Part shown: positions 25,307 to 33,979 of the stretch, piece by piece
How positions within the stretch are numbered: the stretch's first letter is position 1
How the letters are laid out: every line of letters begins with the position of its first letter
From: Microbacterium algeriense
Lineage (GTDB): Bacteria; Actinomycetota; Actinomycetes; Actinomycetales; Microbacteriaceae
Direction of reading: 5' to 3'
DNA: 64,000 nucleotides
NCBI RefSeq assembly: GCF_008868005.1
Contig: NZ_WAAO01000003.1
Coordinates: forward strand, 124,001-188,000
Position numbers and translations under genes: made by a program
The notes under the pieces: generated by a model
Told to the model about the DNA's origin: nothing
What the model saw: only the letters and a program-made list of their open reading frames with translations
Databases searched by the model: none

Positions 25307-26449
25307 TCAGACCCCGGACAGGTCCATCGACGTGGCGCGCTTCCACTGGTCGCCGCCGGCTGCACGTGCACGGGCGCACGCCTGCGCGGCGGCCGCGACG
25401 AGCGCGTCGTAGTCGTAGCCGACGACCGATGCGGTGGCCCACCCGATGCTCGCGGACGATCGGATCCCGGTGATCGTCTCATCCCGCTCCATCACGGCGA
25501 TCCGACCGAGGATCGCGCGCAGGTGGTGCCGCACCGACTCGTCACCGCCGCGGAGCAGGACGATCGCACGACCGTCCTCGACCCGCTCCGCATCCGCCGA
25601 TGCCGGAAGCGCCTCCTCGATGTCGTCGTGGAACCGGTCGACGAGGCGCGCGAACGCCGCCCCGGTGGACGCCTCCCGGAGGTCGACGGGGTCGTCGAGC
25701 CGGATGTCCAGCACGGACCACGCCTGATCGTGCTGCGCCTCGGCCTTGCGGAGCCGTCGACGAGCCCGTTCAGCCGCGTCGTCGTGAGCCGGGCCGGCCG
25801 CTCGCGCCTCCGTCCGCACCAGCAGCACGAGCGTGAACGCCGCGCACGTGCTCACCACGAGCGTCCCGACCGCGTTCATGCCCCGGAGGGCGCTGAGCTG
25901 TTCGTCGGACCCGATCCGACCGGAGACGAGCGCGGACGCGGCGCTCACGATCGCCACCACCACGAAGCCCGAGGAGGCGAGCGCCAGCGGCAGCACGATG
26001 TCGCGGACGGTGGGCCGGTCGCGCAGCAGCTCGTACGCGACGAGGCCGGCGAACGCGGAGCTGGCGAGGAAGGCGAGGTGGAAGGACGGCAGATACCAGC
26101 GGGTGTCCGACGTGGCCGCCAGGAGCGCGGGCACGGCCACCAGGAACGCGACGACCGGCCACCAGGACGCCCGGCGACCGAAGTGCAGGCGCAGCCCCAC
26201 CCAGACCAGAGGCTCGAAGCAGAGCATGAGCGCCGACGCGATCGACCGCAGCATCTGCTCCTGCGTCTGCTGGCCGGCCAGCCACAGGTAGGCCCCCAGC
26301 ACGCCGAGTCCGAAGGCGGCGCCCCAGATCACGGTGGCCCTGCTCGGCCTCGCCAGGGTGCCGAGTCCGACGACGAGGGCGGTGAGCACGGTGACCACCG
26401 CCACCATGCTCGTGGTGATGTCGACGCTGACGGGCACGAGCGGCGTCAT
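25307..26449 (-). CDS. membrane protein with degenerate GGDEF-like domain
   Basis: This 380-residue protein has about seven to eight membrane segments in its first 215 residues. A cytosolic domain follows that keeps the outline of a GGDEF (diguanylate cyclase) fold: DIRLDDPVDLREASTGAAF, then VEDGRAIVLLRGGDES, then SASIGWATASVVGYDYDALV. At the place of the catalytic GG(D/E)EF the sequence reads EDGRA, so enzyme activity is unlikely. The GGDES six residues later is not at the active position. The gene overlaps the upstream histidine kinase by four bases (ATGA), so the two are coupled. It may act as a sensory or c-di-GMP-binding partner; the role is inferred. It faces csrA. Confidence 0.7.
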   Translation of the reverse strand: MTPLVPVSVDITTSMVAVVTVLTALVVGLGTLARPSRATVIWGAAFGLGVLGAYLWLAGQQTQEQMLRSIASALMLCFEPLVWVGLRLHFGRRASWWPVVAFLVAVPALLAATSDTRWYLPSFHLAFLASSAFAGLVAYELLRDRPTVRDIVLPLALASSGFVVVAIVSAASALVSGRIGSDEQLSALRGMNAVGTLVVSTCAAFTLVLLVRTEARAAGPAHDDAAERARRRLRKAEAQHDQAWSVLDIRLDDPVDLREASTGAAFARLVDRFHDDIEEALPASADAERVEDGRAIVLLRGGDESVRHHLRAILGRIAVMERDETITGIRSSASIGWATASVVGYDYDALVAAAAQACARARAAGGDQWKRATSMDLSGV

Positions 26450-28044
26450 GCCTGGACCTCCTTGACTCGGCGCTGGGGGAACCGCAGCGTCACGCGGGTG
26501 CCGACGCCGAGCTCGCTGGCGACATCGATGATGCCCTCGTGCGCGACGACGATCTCTCGGGCGATGCCCATTCCGAGCCCGGTGCCTCCGATGCCGGCCC
26601 GCACCGCGCTCTCCGTGCGGAAGTACGGCTCGAACACGCGCGACAGGTCGTCCGGCCCCATTCCCGCCCCGTTGTCGGAGATCGCGAGCTCGGCCTGCCC
26701 GTCGGCTGCCGCGCCGAGACTGACCTCGATGCGCCCTCCCGCGGGGGTGTACTTGACGGCGTTGCTGAGCAGGTTGTCGAGCACCTGCCGCAGACGGAAC
26801 GCGTCACCGTAGATGACCAGACCGTCCGCCCCCTCGACCGTGAGCTCCTGTCGGTTCCCGGAGATGAGCGGGGCGTACGACGCCGCCGACGCCTCCACGA
26901 CCTCGCGCAGATCGACCGGCTCGAACGGCTCCTGCGCCGCGCCGCCGTTCTGGTCGAGGATGCTGGTGACGAGGTCCTGCATGCGGTCCCCCGCGTTGGC
27001 GATGATCTCGAGCTGCGCCGGCACCCGCCCCGGCAGGTCGTCGCGCTCGCGGAGCAGGTCCACGTGACCGATGATCGCCGTCAGCGGGTTGCGCAGCTCG
27101 TGGGAGACGACCGCGGTGAGGGCGCGCCGCTCCTCCTCGGCTTCGAGAAGGGCGGTGACGTCATCGATCACGACCAGGGTGATGCGGTCGCCCTCGCGCG
27201 CGCTGGCCATAGGCTGCGTGCTGACCTCCAGGGCACGCCAGCGCCCCTCGCCGTCGAACAGCCACACCCGCTCCGACTGCAGGCTCTCGCCGCGAGCGGC
27301 ACGCGACAGCGTCGTCTGCTCCAGCGGCACCGCCGTCCCCTTCCTGGCGTCGTACTCGACGGCGGCCGAGGGCAGCGCCGCTCCGAAGCGATCACGACCG
27401 TACAGAGCGCGGTAGGCGTCGTTCATCTGGAGGATGCGCCCCTCCGCCGTGACCACGACCAGCGCCACCCCGAGGGCGTCGACGACCTGCGTGACGCGGT
27501 GCTGGTTCGTCTCGGCCCGTTCCGCGGCGCGGTTCACCTGCTCCGAACGACGCTGCAGGAGCCGTCGGGCGGCTCGGGAGCGCTGAGCGCCGATCCGCAC
27601 GGTCACACCGAGGAAACCCAGGGTGATCACCAGGGTGAGCAGGCGCAGCAGCACGTCCGCCGGTGTGCCGTTCTGATCCGCGAACACGACGAGCGTTCCG
27701 CTGATGAACACGATCCCGCCGAGCACCCAGGGCAGGGTGAAGTACGTCGCCAGCCACACGACGGGGAACACCCAGAGGAAGCCGAGACGAAGATCCGGCG
27801 CATTGGTGGTGAAGCCCACCGCCAGCGCATCGAGCAGGGGGATCGCGGCCGCAGCGGTCCGCGGAAGCCGGTGCCACGGCACCGCCAGCGTGCCCAGCGT
27901 GGTGACCATGATGAGGGCGATGCCGGCCACCACGAGCGGGTTGGCGAAGGTCTGCGGCTTGAACGCCGTGATCATGACGACGATCGCGACGATGCTGCCC
28001 GTGAACACCAACTGCCAGCGCCAGATCGACACGGTGCGGATCAT
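26446..28044 (-). CDS. membrane sensor histidine kinase
   Basis: This 532-residue kinase has six hydrophobic segments (about 10-145), a short coiled coil, a PAS domain (about 185-300, LGVALVVVTAEGRILQMNDA), a HisKA domain and a HATPase domain. The phosphoacceptor is H315 in VSHELRNPLTAI. The ATP-lid motifs are LDNLLSNAVKYTP (N box), ISDNGAGMGPDD (G1) and GGTGLGMGIAREI (G2). The ATG at 28044 follows GGAGGGCGG. Its likely partner is the OmpR-type regulator 200 bases upstream. The gap holds repeats (28147-28237) that this regulator may bind. The signal is unknown. Confidence 0.93.
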   Translation of the reverse strand: MIRTVSIWRWQLVFTGSIVAIVVMITAFKPQTFANPLVVAGIALIMVTTLGTLAVPWHRLPRTAAAAIPLLDALAVGFTTNAPDLRLGFLWVFPVVWLATYFTLPWVLGGIVFISGTLVVFADQNGTPADVLLRLLTLVITLGFLGVTVRIGAQRSRAARRLLQRRSEQVNRAAERAETNQHRVTQVVDALGVALVVVTAEGRILQMNDAYRALYGRDRFGAALPSAAVEYDARKGTAVPLEQTTLSRAARGESLQSERVWLFDGEGRWRALEVSTQPMASAREGDRITLVVIDDVTALLEAEEERRALTAVVSHELRNPLTAIIGHVDLLRERDDLPGRVPAQLEIIANAGDRMQDLVTSILDQNGGAAQEPFEPVDLREVVEASAASYAPLISGNRQELTVEGADGLVIYGDAFRLRQVLDNLLSNAVKYTPAGGRIEVSLGAAADGQAELAISDNGAGMGPDDLSRVFEPYFRTESAVRAGIGGTGLGMGIAREIVVAHEGIIDVASELGVGTRVTLRFPQRRVKEVQA

Positions 28045-28146
28045 GTGTCGCCCGCCCTCCGGTCGATCCTCAGCATTCCCGCAAGATTACTCAAAGATCG
28101 GGCCCGCGCGCTCTTCGGGGGCCTTCGCCGCCATAGCATTCTGAGT

Positions 28147-28237
28147 GGGGCCGACACTGCGACTGGGGATATTCGCAGAAGCTGGGGCCGCGAGTGGGGA
28201 TTCGCAGGCAACCGGGGCCGCGGCTGGGGAGCCGCGG
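28147..28237 (-). repeat. three imperfect direct repeats between response regulator and kinase genes
   Basis: Three units begin with GGGGCC and continue with GCGA(C/G)TGGGGAT and TCGCAG (plus strand): 28147-28183, 28184-28213 and a shorter unit 28214-28237. Units one and two also contain a GCGA...TCGC dyad. OmpR-type regulators bind direct repeats, so these may be regulator sites for the kinase gene about 100 bases away. The binding is inferred. Confidence 0.6.
28218..28237 (-). terminator. hairpin after the response regulator gene
   Basis: A perfect palindrome CCGCGGCT / AGCCGCGG with a four-base loop lies 11 bases after the regulator stop. It lacks a T-tract and overlaps the third direct repeat, so it could be a weak terminator or a protein site. 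Confidence 0.45.
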
Positions 28238-28248
28238 TCCCGCCCCGG

Positions 28249-29058
28249 TCAGCTCGGTTCGTCTGCGGTCGGCGTGAGACGGTAGCCGACGCCACGGACG
28301 GTCTCGATGTAGCGCGGCTGCGCCGACCGGTCTCCGAGCTTGCGGCGCAGATTGGCGATGTGCGTCTCGATCGCGCGCTTGTCCGGTTCGCTCACGTAGT
28401 CGTTCGCGCCGGCCGGCGAACCGCGGAGACCGCGCGCCAGCTCCGCTTTGCTGCACACCCTCTGCTTCGCCTCGAGGAGGGCCGCGAGCAGGTCGAACTC
28501 GGTGGGTGTGAGGTCGACCCGCTTCTGCGCGACCAGCACCAGGCGCGTGTCGAGGTCGAGACTGAGGTCCCGATGGACTCTGCCCCGCCAGGTCAGCACG
28601 GTCGCCCCGTCCGTCGCCGTCGGCGCCTCCACCTCTGCGGCGGGGCGTGCCGTCGCGGAGGTCCGGGCGTCCGGGAGACGCGGACGCCGCAGCAGCGCCT
28701 CGATGCGGGCTCGCAGCTCCCGCGGGCGGAACGGCTTGACGAGGTACTCGTCCGCCCCGGAGGTGAGACCGAGGACCACATCCGATTCCTCGGCGAGGGC
28801 GGAGAGCATGATGACGAACGTGTCGCTGATCCGGCGGATGCGCCGGGCGACCTCGAAGCCGTCGATGCCGGGAAGGTTGATGTCGAGTGTCGTGATGATC
28901 GGGCGGTGGGCCGTGATCGCCGCAAGCCCCTCCGGGCCGGAGCCGGCGAGGTGCACCTCGAACCCCGCCGCGAGGAACACCTCCTCCAGCAACGAACGCA
29001 CGCCGGCGTCGTCCTCGATGATCACCGCGACCAGGGGGCGGGGGTCGGGGGCGCTCAC
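28249..29058 (-). CDS. OmpR-family response regulator
   Basis: This 269-residue regulator has a receiver domain (about 8-125) with the acidic pocket EDD at 16-18 and the phospho-acceptor D59 in TTLDINLPG. The conserved lysine is in YLVKPFRPREL. A 40-residue linker leads to a winged-helix DNA-binding domain (about 170-262, LTPTEFDLLAALLE and IETHIANLRRKLGD, then YIETVRGVGYRL). The GTG at 29058 overlaps the tsaE stop (GTGA). It is probably phosphorylated by the kinase at 26446. It is placed between motility genes and housekeeping genes, so its regulon is open. Confidence 0.94.
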   Translation of the reverse strand: MSAPDPRPLVAVIIEDDAGVRSLLEEVFLAAGFEVHLAGSGPEGLAAITAHRPIITTLDINLPGIDGFEVARRIRRISDTFVIMLSALAEESDVVLGLTSGADEYLVKPFRPRELRARIEALLRRPRLPDARTSATARPAAEVEAPTATDGATVLTWRGRVHRDLSLDLDTRLVLVAQKRVDLTPTEFDLLAALLEAKQRVCSKAELARGLRGSPAGANDYVSEPDKRAIETHIANLRRKLGDRSAQPRYIETVRGVGYRLTPTADEPS

Positions 29059-29537
29059 GAGATCCGCTCGTTCGCGATCGTCACGATCCGGGGGGCGTCC
29101 GCGTCGAGTTCAGACGGGTCGTCGTCCGTGACTCCGACCGGGCGTTCGAGCTCGATGTCCCACCACGAGTCCGCCAGCTCCTCCGCCATGCCGCGCCCCC
29201 ATTCGATCACGACGACCGACCGCTCGAGGTCGAGGTCGAGGTCGTCCAGCTCCGCCGCGGAGCCGAGCCGGTACGCGTCGACGTGCACCAGCGGCGCGCG
29301 GCCGACCAGGGACGGGTGGGTGCGGGCGATCACGAACGTCGGGCTCTGCACGGGTCCGCGCACTCCGAGTCCTTCCGCGAGGCCCCGGGTGAAGGTCGTC
29401 TTCCCCGCGCCGAGGGGTCCGGTGAGGATGAGCAGGTCTCCGGGCTCCAGCTGCTCGCCGATCCGGAAGCCGAGCTGCTCCATCGCCTCCGCGGTCGCGA
29501 CCTCCCGGCGACCGAGGAATGCCGGGTCGACGCTCAT
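29055..29537 (-). CDS. tsaE: tRNA threonylcarbamoyladenosine ATPase TsaE
   Basis: TsaE is the P-loop ATPase that works with TsaB and TsaD to make t6A37 in tRNA. The 160-residue product has the Walker A motif GPLGAGKTTF and the family motifs SPTFVIARTH and LVHVDAYRLGSAAELDDLDL. It also has the W-containing VVIEWGRGMAEEL. The ATG at 29537 overlaps the alr stop (ATGA). The order alr-tsaE is common in actinobacteria. Here tsaE is followed by the regulator gene with a four-base overlap, which links a two-component system to a housekeeping operon. Confidence 0.95.
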   Translation of the reverse strand: MSVDPAFLGRREVATAEAMEQLGFRIGEQLEPGDLLILTGPLGAGKTTFTRGLAEGLGVRGPVQSPTFVIARTHPSLVGRAPLVHVDAYRLGSAAELDDLDLDLERSVVVIEWGRGMAEELADSWWDIELERPVGVTDDDPSELDADAPRIVTIANERIS

Positions 29538-30640
29538 GACGTCCGCCGCGGCACGCGCGGTCCGATGCGCGTGACGATCTCGTAGTCGATGGTGCCGGCG
29601 GCAGTCGCCCAGTCCGCGGCCGAGGGCACTCCCAGCGTCGGATCCCCGAACAGCACCACCTCGTCGCCGATGGAGACGGGGGCGTCGCCGACGTCGACGA
29701 CGAACTGGTCCATCGCGATCCGCCCGACGTTCGCATACCGCCGCCCGCCGATCGACACGGGGAGCCGCCCGGAGGCGTTCCGGGGGATCCCGTCTGCGTA
29801 CCCGAGGGGAACCAGCGCCAGCGTCGTGTCGCGCTCCGTGCGGTGGTCGTAGCCGTAGGAGACGCCCGTCCCCGCGGGCACCCTCCGGACGGCCGCGACG
29901 GCACCGCGGAGCGTCATCGCCGGTCGCAGGCCCAGGTCGGACGAGGTGCGGTCTTCGAACGGCGACAGTCCGTAGAGGCCGATGCCGATCCGGACGGCGT
30001 CGAGGCGCATCTCCGGCAGGTCGATCGCGGCCGCCGTGGCCGCGATGTGGCGGATCTCCGGACGGATTCCGAACGTGGCGGCGGTCGCCACCGCTTCGTC
30101 GAACTTCGCCAGTGCCGCGCGGTCGTCCTCGGCGGAGGTGTTCGAGAGGTGGCTGAACAGGCCGACGACGCGGAGACGTCCGATGCGCTCGAGTCGCGCG
30201 GCCTCGGCCAGCACACGACCCCAGTCCTCCGGAGCGAGGCCGTTCCGCGAGAGCCCGGTCTCGAATTTGAGGTGCACGGCGACGGGACGGGCGACGGAGG
30301 CCGCCGCCGCAGCCGCCGCGAGCTGGTCGAAGGAGGAGATCCCGACCTCGATGTCCTGCGCTGCCGCCTGTTCGAACCGTTCCCCCGGCGCATGCAGCCA
30401 GGCCATGATGGGCGCGTGCACGCCCTGGCGGCGCAGTTCCAGCGCCTCGGGGATCTCGGCCACCCCGAGTCGCGTCGCACCGCCGGAGAGCGCCGCCACC
30501 GCGGCGGCCGCCGCGCCGTGACCGTAGGCGTTCGCCTTCACGACGGCGATGACCTCGACGCCGGTGAGCCGACGGAAGTGGCGCACGTTGTCGGCGATGG
30601 CATCGAGGTCGATGGTCGCCTCGCGGAACGGGACGGTCAC
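29534..30640 (-). CDS. alr: alanine racemase Alr
   Basis: Alr converts L-alanine to D-alanine for peptidoglycan and uses pyridoxal phosphate. The 368-residue product has the cofactor lysine K35 in VVKANAYGHGA and the second catalytic segment VSYGYDHRTERDTTLALVPL with the active tyrosine. It also has VGRIAMDQFVVDVGD near the C-terminus. The GTG at 30640 overlaps the acpS stop (GTGA). The gene is part of acpS-alr-tsaE. All known catalytic residues appear to be present. Confidence 0.96.
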   Translation of the reverse strand: MTVPFREATIDLDAIADNVRHFRRLTGVEVIAVVKANAYGHGAAAAAVAALSGGATRLGVAEIPEALELRRQGVHAPIMAWLHAPGERFEQAAAQDIEVGISSFDQLAAAAAAASVARPVAVHLKFETGLSRNGLAPEDWGRVLAEAARLERIGRLRVVGLFSHLSNTSAEDDRAALAKFDEAVATAATFGIRPEIRHIAATAAAIDLPEMRLDAVRIGIGLYGLSPFEDRTSSDLGLRPAMTLRGAVAAVRRVPAGTGVSYGYDHRTERDTTLALVPLGYADGIPRNASGRLPVSIGGRRYANVGRIAMDQFVVDVGDAPVSIGDEVVLFGDPTLGVPSAADWATAAGTIDYEIVTRIGPRVPRRTS

Positions 30641-30996
30641 AGGGGGTCTCCTTCGGCGACGACGAACGCAGCGGCCAGGCCGGCATCGTGGGTGAGGGTC
30701 AGGTGCAGCGTGCGGATCCCGCGCTCTTCGACGACCGCGGCCGTCGATCCGGACAGCACGAAGTGCGGTCGACCCGAGGCTTCGGAGGCGATCTCGATCT
30801 CGATCCAGTGCACTCCGTCGGAGCCGCCCAGCGCCTTGATCAGCGCTTCCTTGGCGGCGTAGCGTGCCGCGAGCGAGGGAAGACGCAGCTCGCGTTCCGC
30901 CGGGGCGAAGAGCCGCTCGCGCAGGCGAGGAGTCCTGGCCATCGTGCGCTCGAACCGCGGGATGTCCACGAGGTCGATGCCGGTGCCGATGATCAC
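30637..30996 (-). CDS. acpS: holo-[acyl-carrier-protein] synthase AcpS
   Basis: AcpS transfers the 4'-phosphopantetheine arm from CoA to acyl carrier protein. The 119-residue product has the magnesium-binding D8 in IGTGIDLVDIPRFE and the second motif RYAAKEALIKALG. It ends with LHLTLTHDAGLAAAFVVAEG. This is the compact trimeric AcpS type. The stop overlaps the alr GTG. A 93-base C-rich gap separates it from the glmS stop; I see no clear promoter there. Confidence 0.95.
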   Translation of the reverse strand: MIIGTGIDLVDIPRFERTMARTPRLRERLFAPAERELRLPSLAARYAAKEALIKALGGSDGVHWIEIEIASEASGRPHFVLSGSTAAVVEERGIRTLHLTLTHDAGLAAAFVVAEGDPL

Positions 30997-31089
30997 CCGC
31001 CCAGCCTACCCGCGGCCCCTTCTCCCCCGCCCGTGCCCCCGCCCGCGCGCGCCCGTCCTTCGTCCGCGGGGAGCGCGCACGGAGCGCGG

Positions 31090-32937
31090 TTACTCGACCG
31101 TGACGGACTTCGCGAGGTTGCGCGGCTGATCGACGTCGAGGCCCTTCGCCGTGGCGAGCGCCATCGCGAAGATCTGCAGCGGCACGACCGCGAGCAGCGG
31201 CTCGAACATCGCGCCGGCGAGCGGGATGTGGATGACCTCGTCGGCGAACGGCAGCACGGCGGCGTCTCCGACCTCGGCGATCACGATCACGCGGGCACCG
31301 CGTGCGCGGATCTCCTGGATGTTGGAGACGACCTTGGAGTGCACCAGTGCGGAGTGGCGCGGCGACGGGACCAGCACGAACACCGGCTGGCCCGGCTCGA
31401 TCAGGGCGATCGGTCCGTGCTTGAGCTCGCCCGCGGCGAAGCCCTCGGCGTGGATGTAGGAGATCTCCTTGAGCTTGAGCGCACCCTCGAGCGCGATCGG
31501 GTAGCCGACGTGACGGCCGAGGAACAGCACGGACCGGGTGTCCGCCATCCATCCGGCGAGCTGCGTCACGTGCTCTTGCTCACCCTCGAGCACCGACGCG
31601 ATCTTCTCCGGGAGCGCGGCGAGTTCGGCCACGTCGACCGACGCATCGGCGACGGCACCGCGCACACGGCCCATGTGGAGGCCGAGCAGCAGCAGCGCGG
31701 TGATCTGCGCCGAGAAGGCCTTCGTCGATGCGACGGCGACCTCGGGTCCGGCGTGCGTGTAGACCACGGCGTCCGATTCGCGCGGGATGGTCGCGCCCTG
31801 GGTGTTGCAGATCGAGAGGGTGCGCGCGCCGCGCTCCCTGGCGTACTTCACGGCCATGAGCGTGTCCATGGTCTCGCCGGACTGGCTGATCGACACGACG
31901 AGGGTGTCGGCGCCGATCACCGGGTCGCGGTAGCGGAACTCGTGCGCGAGCTCGACATCCACCGCGACACGCGCCCACTGCTCGATGGCGTACTTGCCGA
32001 CCAGGGCTGCATACGACGCGGTGCCGCACGCGGTGATGATCACGCGGTTGATGCCGAGGAACAGCTCATCGAGGCCGTCCAGCTCGGGGATGACCACCTG
32101 GCCGTCCTGGATGCGTCCGCGGATCGTGTTGGCGACGGCCTCGGGCTGCTCGGCGACCTCCTTGGCCATGAAGCTCGACCAGCCGCCCTTCTCTGCGGCG
32201 GCGGCATCCCAGGACACGTCGAACGGCTCGGGCTGGACCGGCGTGCCGGCGAAGTCGACGACCGTGACCGCGTCGGGAGTGATCGAGACGATCTGGTCCT
32301 GACCGATCGCGAGCGCCTTGCGGGTGTGCTCGATGAAGGCGGCGACGTCGGAGCCGAGGAAGTTCTCCCCTTCGCCGAGGCCGATCACGAGCGGGGAGTT
32401 GCGGCGCGCGCCGACGACGAGTCCTGGGTGGTCCTGGTGCATGGCGAGCAGGGTGAATGCCCCCTCGAGGCGGTTCACGACCGAGCGGAACGCGAGCTCG
32501 AGGTCGCCTCCGTTGCCGGCGTACTCGCGACCGAGCAGGGCCGCGGCGACCTCGGTGTCGGTCTCGCTGCGGAACACGACGCCGTCGGCGAGCAGCTCCT
32601 CGCGCAGCGCCGAGAAGTTCTCGATGATGCCGTTGTGGATGAGGGCGAGCTTGTCGTCGTCGGCGAGGTGCGGGTGCGCGTTGACGTCGGTGGGGCCGCC
32701 GTGGGTCGCCCAGCGGGTGTGGCCGATGCCGGTGGAGCCGTCGGGGAGGGGGGCGTCGGCGAGGGAGTCGCGCAGCACGGCGAGCTTTCCGGCTTTCTTC
32801 CGCATGCCGAGCGAGCCGTCGCCGTCGATGACCGCGACGCCCGCGGAGTCGTATCCGCGGTATTCGAGGCGGGCGAGCCCCGCGAGAAGGATGTCCTGGC
32901 TGGGGCGCGGGCCCACGTATCCGACGATTCCACACAT
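31090..32937 (-). CDS. glmS: glucosamine-6-phosphate synthase GlmS
   Basis: GlmS makes glucosamine-6-phosphate from fructose-6-phosphate and glutamine, the first step to UDP-GlcNAc. The 615-residue product starts MCGIVGYVGPR with the nucleophile Cys2 of the glutaminase domain (about 2-220). It then has two SIS domains, with VVSISQSGETMDTLMAVKYA and LFLGRHVGYPIALEGALKLK. It ends LAKSVTVE, the usual tail. The upstream region has a -10-like TACTCT seven bases before the ATG and no ribosome site, so the mRNA may be leaderless. No glmS ribozyme is seen. glmM lies 3 kb away. Confidence 0.97.
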   Translation of the reverse strand: MCGIVGYVGPRPSQDILLAGLARLEYRGYDSAGVAVIDGDGSLGMRKKAGKLAVLRDSLADAPLPDGSTGIGHTRWATHGGPTDVNAHPHLADDDKLALIHNGIIENFSALREELLADGVVFRSETDTEVAAALLGREYAGNGGDLELAFRSVVNRLEGAFTLLAMHQDHPGLVVGARRNSPLVIGLGEGENFLGSDVAAFIEHTRKALAIGQDQIVSITPDAVTVVDFAGTPVQPEPFDVSWDAAAAEKGGWSSFMAKEVAEQPEAVANTIRGRIQDGQVVIPELDGLDELFLGINRVIITACGTASYAALVGKYAIEQWARVAVDVELAHEFRYRDPVIGADTLVVSISQSGETMDTLMAVKYARERGARTLSICNTQGATIPRESDAVVYTHAGPEVAVASTKAFSAQITALLLLGLHMGRVRGAVADASVDVAELAALPEKIASVLEGEQEHVTQLAGWMADTRSVLFLGRHVGYPIALEGALKLKEISYIHAEGFAAGELKHGPIALIEPGQPVFVLVPSPRHSALVHSKVVSNIQEIRARGARVIVIAEVGDAAVLPFADEVIHIPLAGAMFEPLLAVVPLQIFAMALATAKGLDVDQPRNLAKSVTVE

Positions 32938-32944
32938 GGGAACA

Positions 32945-32950
32945 AGAGTA
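32945..32950 (-). promoter_or_regulatory. -10-like element of glmS, probably leaderless
   Basis: TACTCT (TANNNT type) lies seven bases before the glmS ATG and there is no Shine-Dalgarno sequence in between. The -35 region is not recognisable. Confidence 0.4.
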
Positions 32951-32997
32951 AGACGGGATTTTTGCGAGTCGTCCGTACATTCACCCCGGCCGGACGG

Positions 32998-33951
32998 TCA
33001 GAGCTTGCGGAGCAGCACGCTCTCGACGTCGTGGTCCGGCCCCTTGCGCAGGACGAGCCGTGCACGATGCCGTGTCGGCATCACGTTCTCGACGAGGTTG
33101 GGCATGTTGATCTCGTTCCAGTACCCGAGGGCCGTGGTGATCGCCTCCTCATCCGTCAGGTGGGCGAACACATTGAAGTACGACGACGGGTTGCTGAAGG
33201 CCGCCTGGCGGAGAGCGAGGAATCGGTCGACGTACCACTTCTCGATGTGGGCGGTCTCGGCATCCACGAAGATCGAGAAGTCGAACAGGTCGCTCACGGC
33301 GACGTCGTTCGGCGCGGGCGGCGGCTGCAGGACGTTCAGCCCCTCGACGATCACGACGTCGGGGCGACGCACGACGACGTTCGCATCGGGGACGATGTCA
33401 TAGCGCATGTGGGAGTAGAACGGCGCACGCACCTCGGTCGCGCCGCTCTTGACCTCGGTGAGGAACTCGATCAGCGCGCGCCGGTCGTACGACTCGGGGA
33501 AGCCCTTGCGGTCCATGATCCCGCGACGCTCGAGCTCGGCATTGGGGTAGAGGAAGCCGTCGGTGGTGACGAGCTCGACCCGGGGCGTCCCGGGCCAGCG
33601 GCTCATGAGCTCGCGCAGCAGGCGGGCGATGGTCGACTTGCCCACAGCCACGGAGCCGGCGACGCCGACCACGAACGGCGTGGTGGTGTCGTCCTCCTGC
33701 AGGAACGCCGAGGTCGCGGCGCCGAGGCGCTTGGTCGCGGTCGCGTAGAGGCTGAGCAGGCGGCTGAGCGGGAGGTACACCTCGCGCACCTCGGTCAGAT
33801 CGAGGCGGTCGCCGATGCCGCGCAGCTCGACCACCTCGGTCTCGGTCAGCGGCTGATCGAGCCCTGCCGCGAGCCTGGCCCACTCCGCCCGCCCGATCTC
33901 GCGGTACGGCGACAGCGGCAGCGTGGGGTCGGCGGTGGTCACGGGATACAT
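32998..33951 (-). CDS. coaA: pantothenate kinase CoaA (type I)
   Basis: CoaA phosphorylates pantothenate, the first step of coenzyme A synthesis. The 317-residue product has the P-loop GSVAVGKST and the typical PanK-I segments [21 protein letters not shown] and [10 protein letters not shown]. The frame stays open upstream to 34023, but that overlaps the divergent phosphatase gene; the ATG at 33951 or an in-frame GTG at 33942 is the probable start. A TACGAT box eight bases before the GTG suggests a leaderless mRNA. It ends 60 bases before glmS. The call is firm. Confidence 0.96.
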   Translation of the reverse strand: MYPVTTADPTLPLSPYREIGRAEWARLAAGLDQPLTETEVVELRGIGDRLDLTEVREVYLPLSRLLSLYATATKRLGAATSAFLQEDDTTTPFVVGVAGSVAVGKSTIARLLRELMSRWPGTPRVELVTTDGFLYPNAELERRGIMDRKGFPESYDRRALIEFLTEVKSGATEVRAPFYSHMRYDIVPDANVVVRRPDVVIVEGLNVLQPPPAPNDVAVSDLFDFSIFVDAETAHIEKWYVDRFLALRQAAFSNPSSYFNVFAHLTDEEAITTALGYWNEINMPNLVENVMPTRHRARLVLRKGPDHDVESVLLRKL

Positions 33952-33967
33952 CGTATCCGGGCGCGAG

Positions 33968-33973
33968 TAGTCT
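33968..33973 (+). promoter_or_regulatory. -10 element placing transcription start on the ppx GTG
   Basis: TAGTCT occupies exactly -12 to -7 if transcription begins at the G of the GTG at 33980. There is no ribosome site in the 28-base gap to the divergent coaA, so a leaderless mRNA is likely. Confidence 0.55.
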
Positions 33974-33979
33974 CTTCCC

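Noticed and set aside
25543..25575. GGDES sequence as an active GGDEF site
   Set aside because: It lies after the conserved IVLL strand; the aligned catalytic position is EDGRA.
32938..32997. glmS ribozyme
   Set aside because: The 60-base gap is too short and has no ribozyme core; actinobacterial glmS genes usually lack it.
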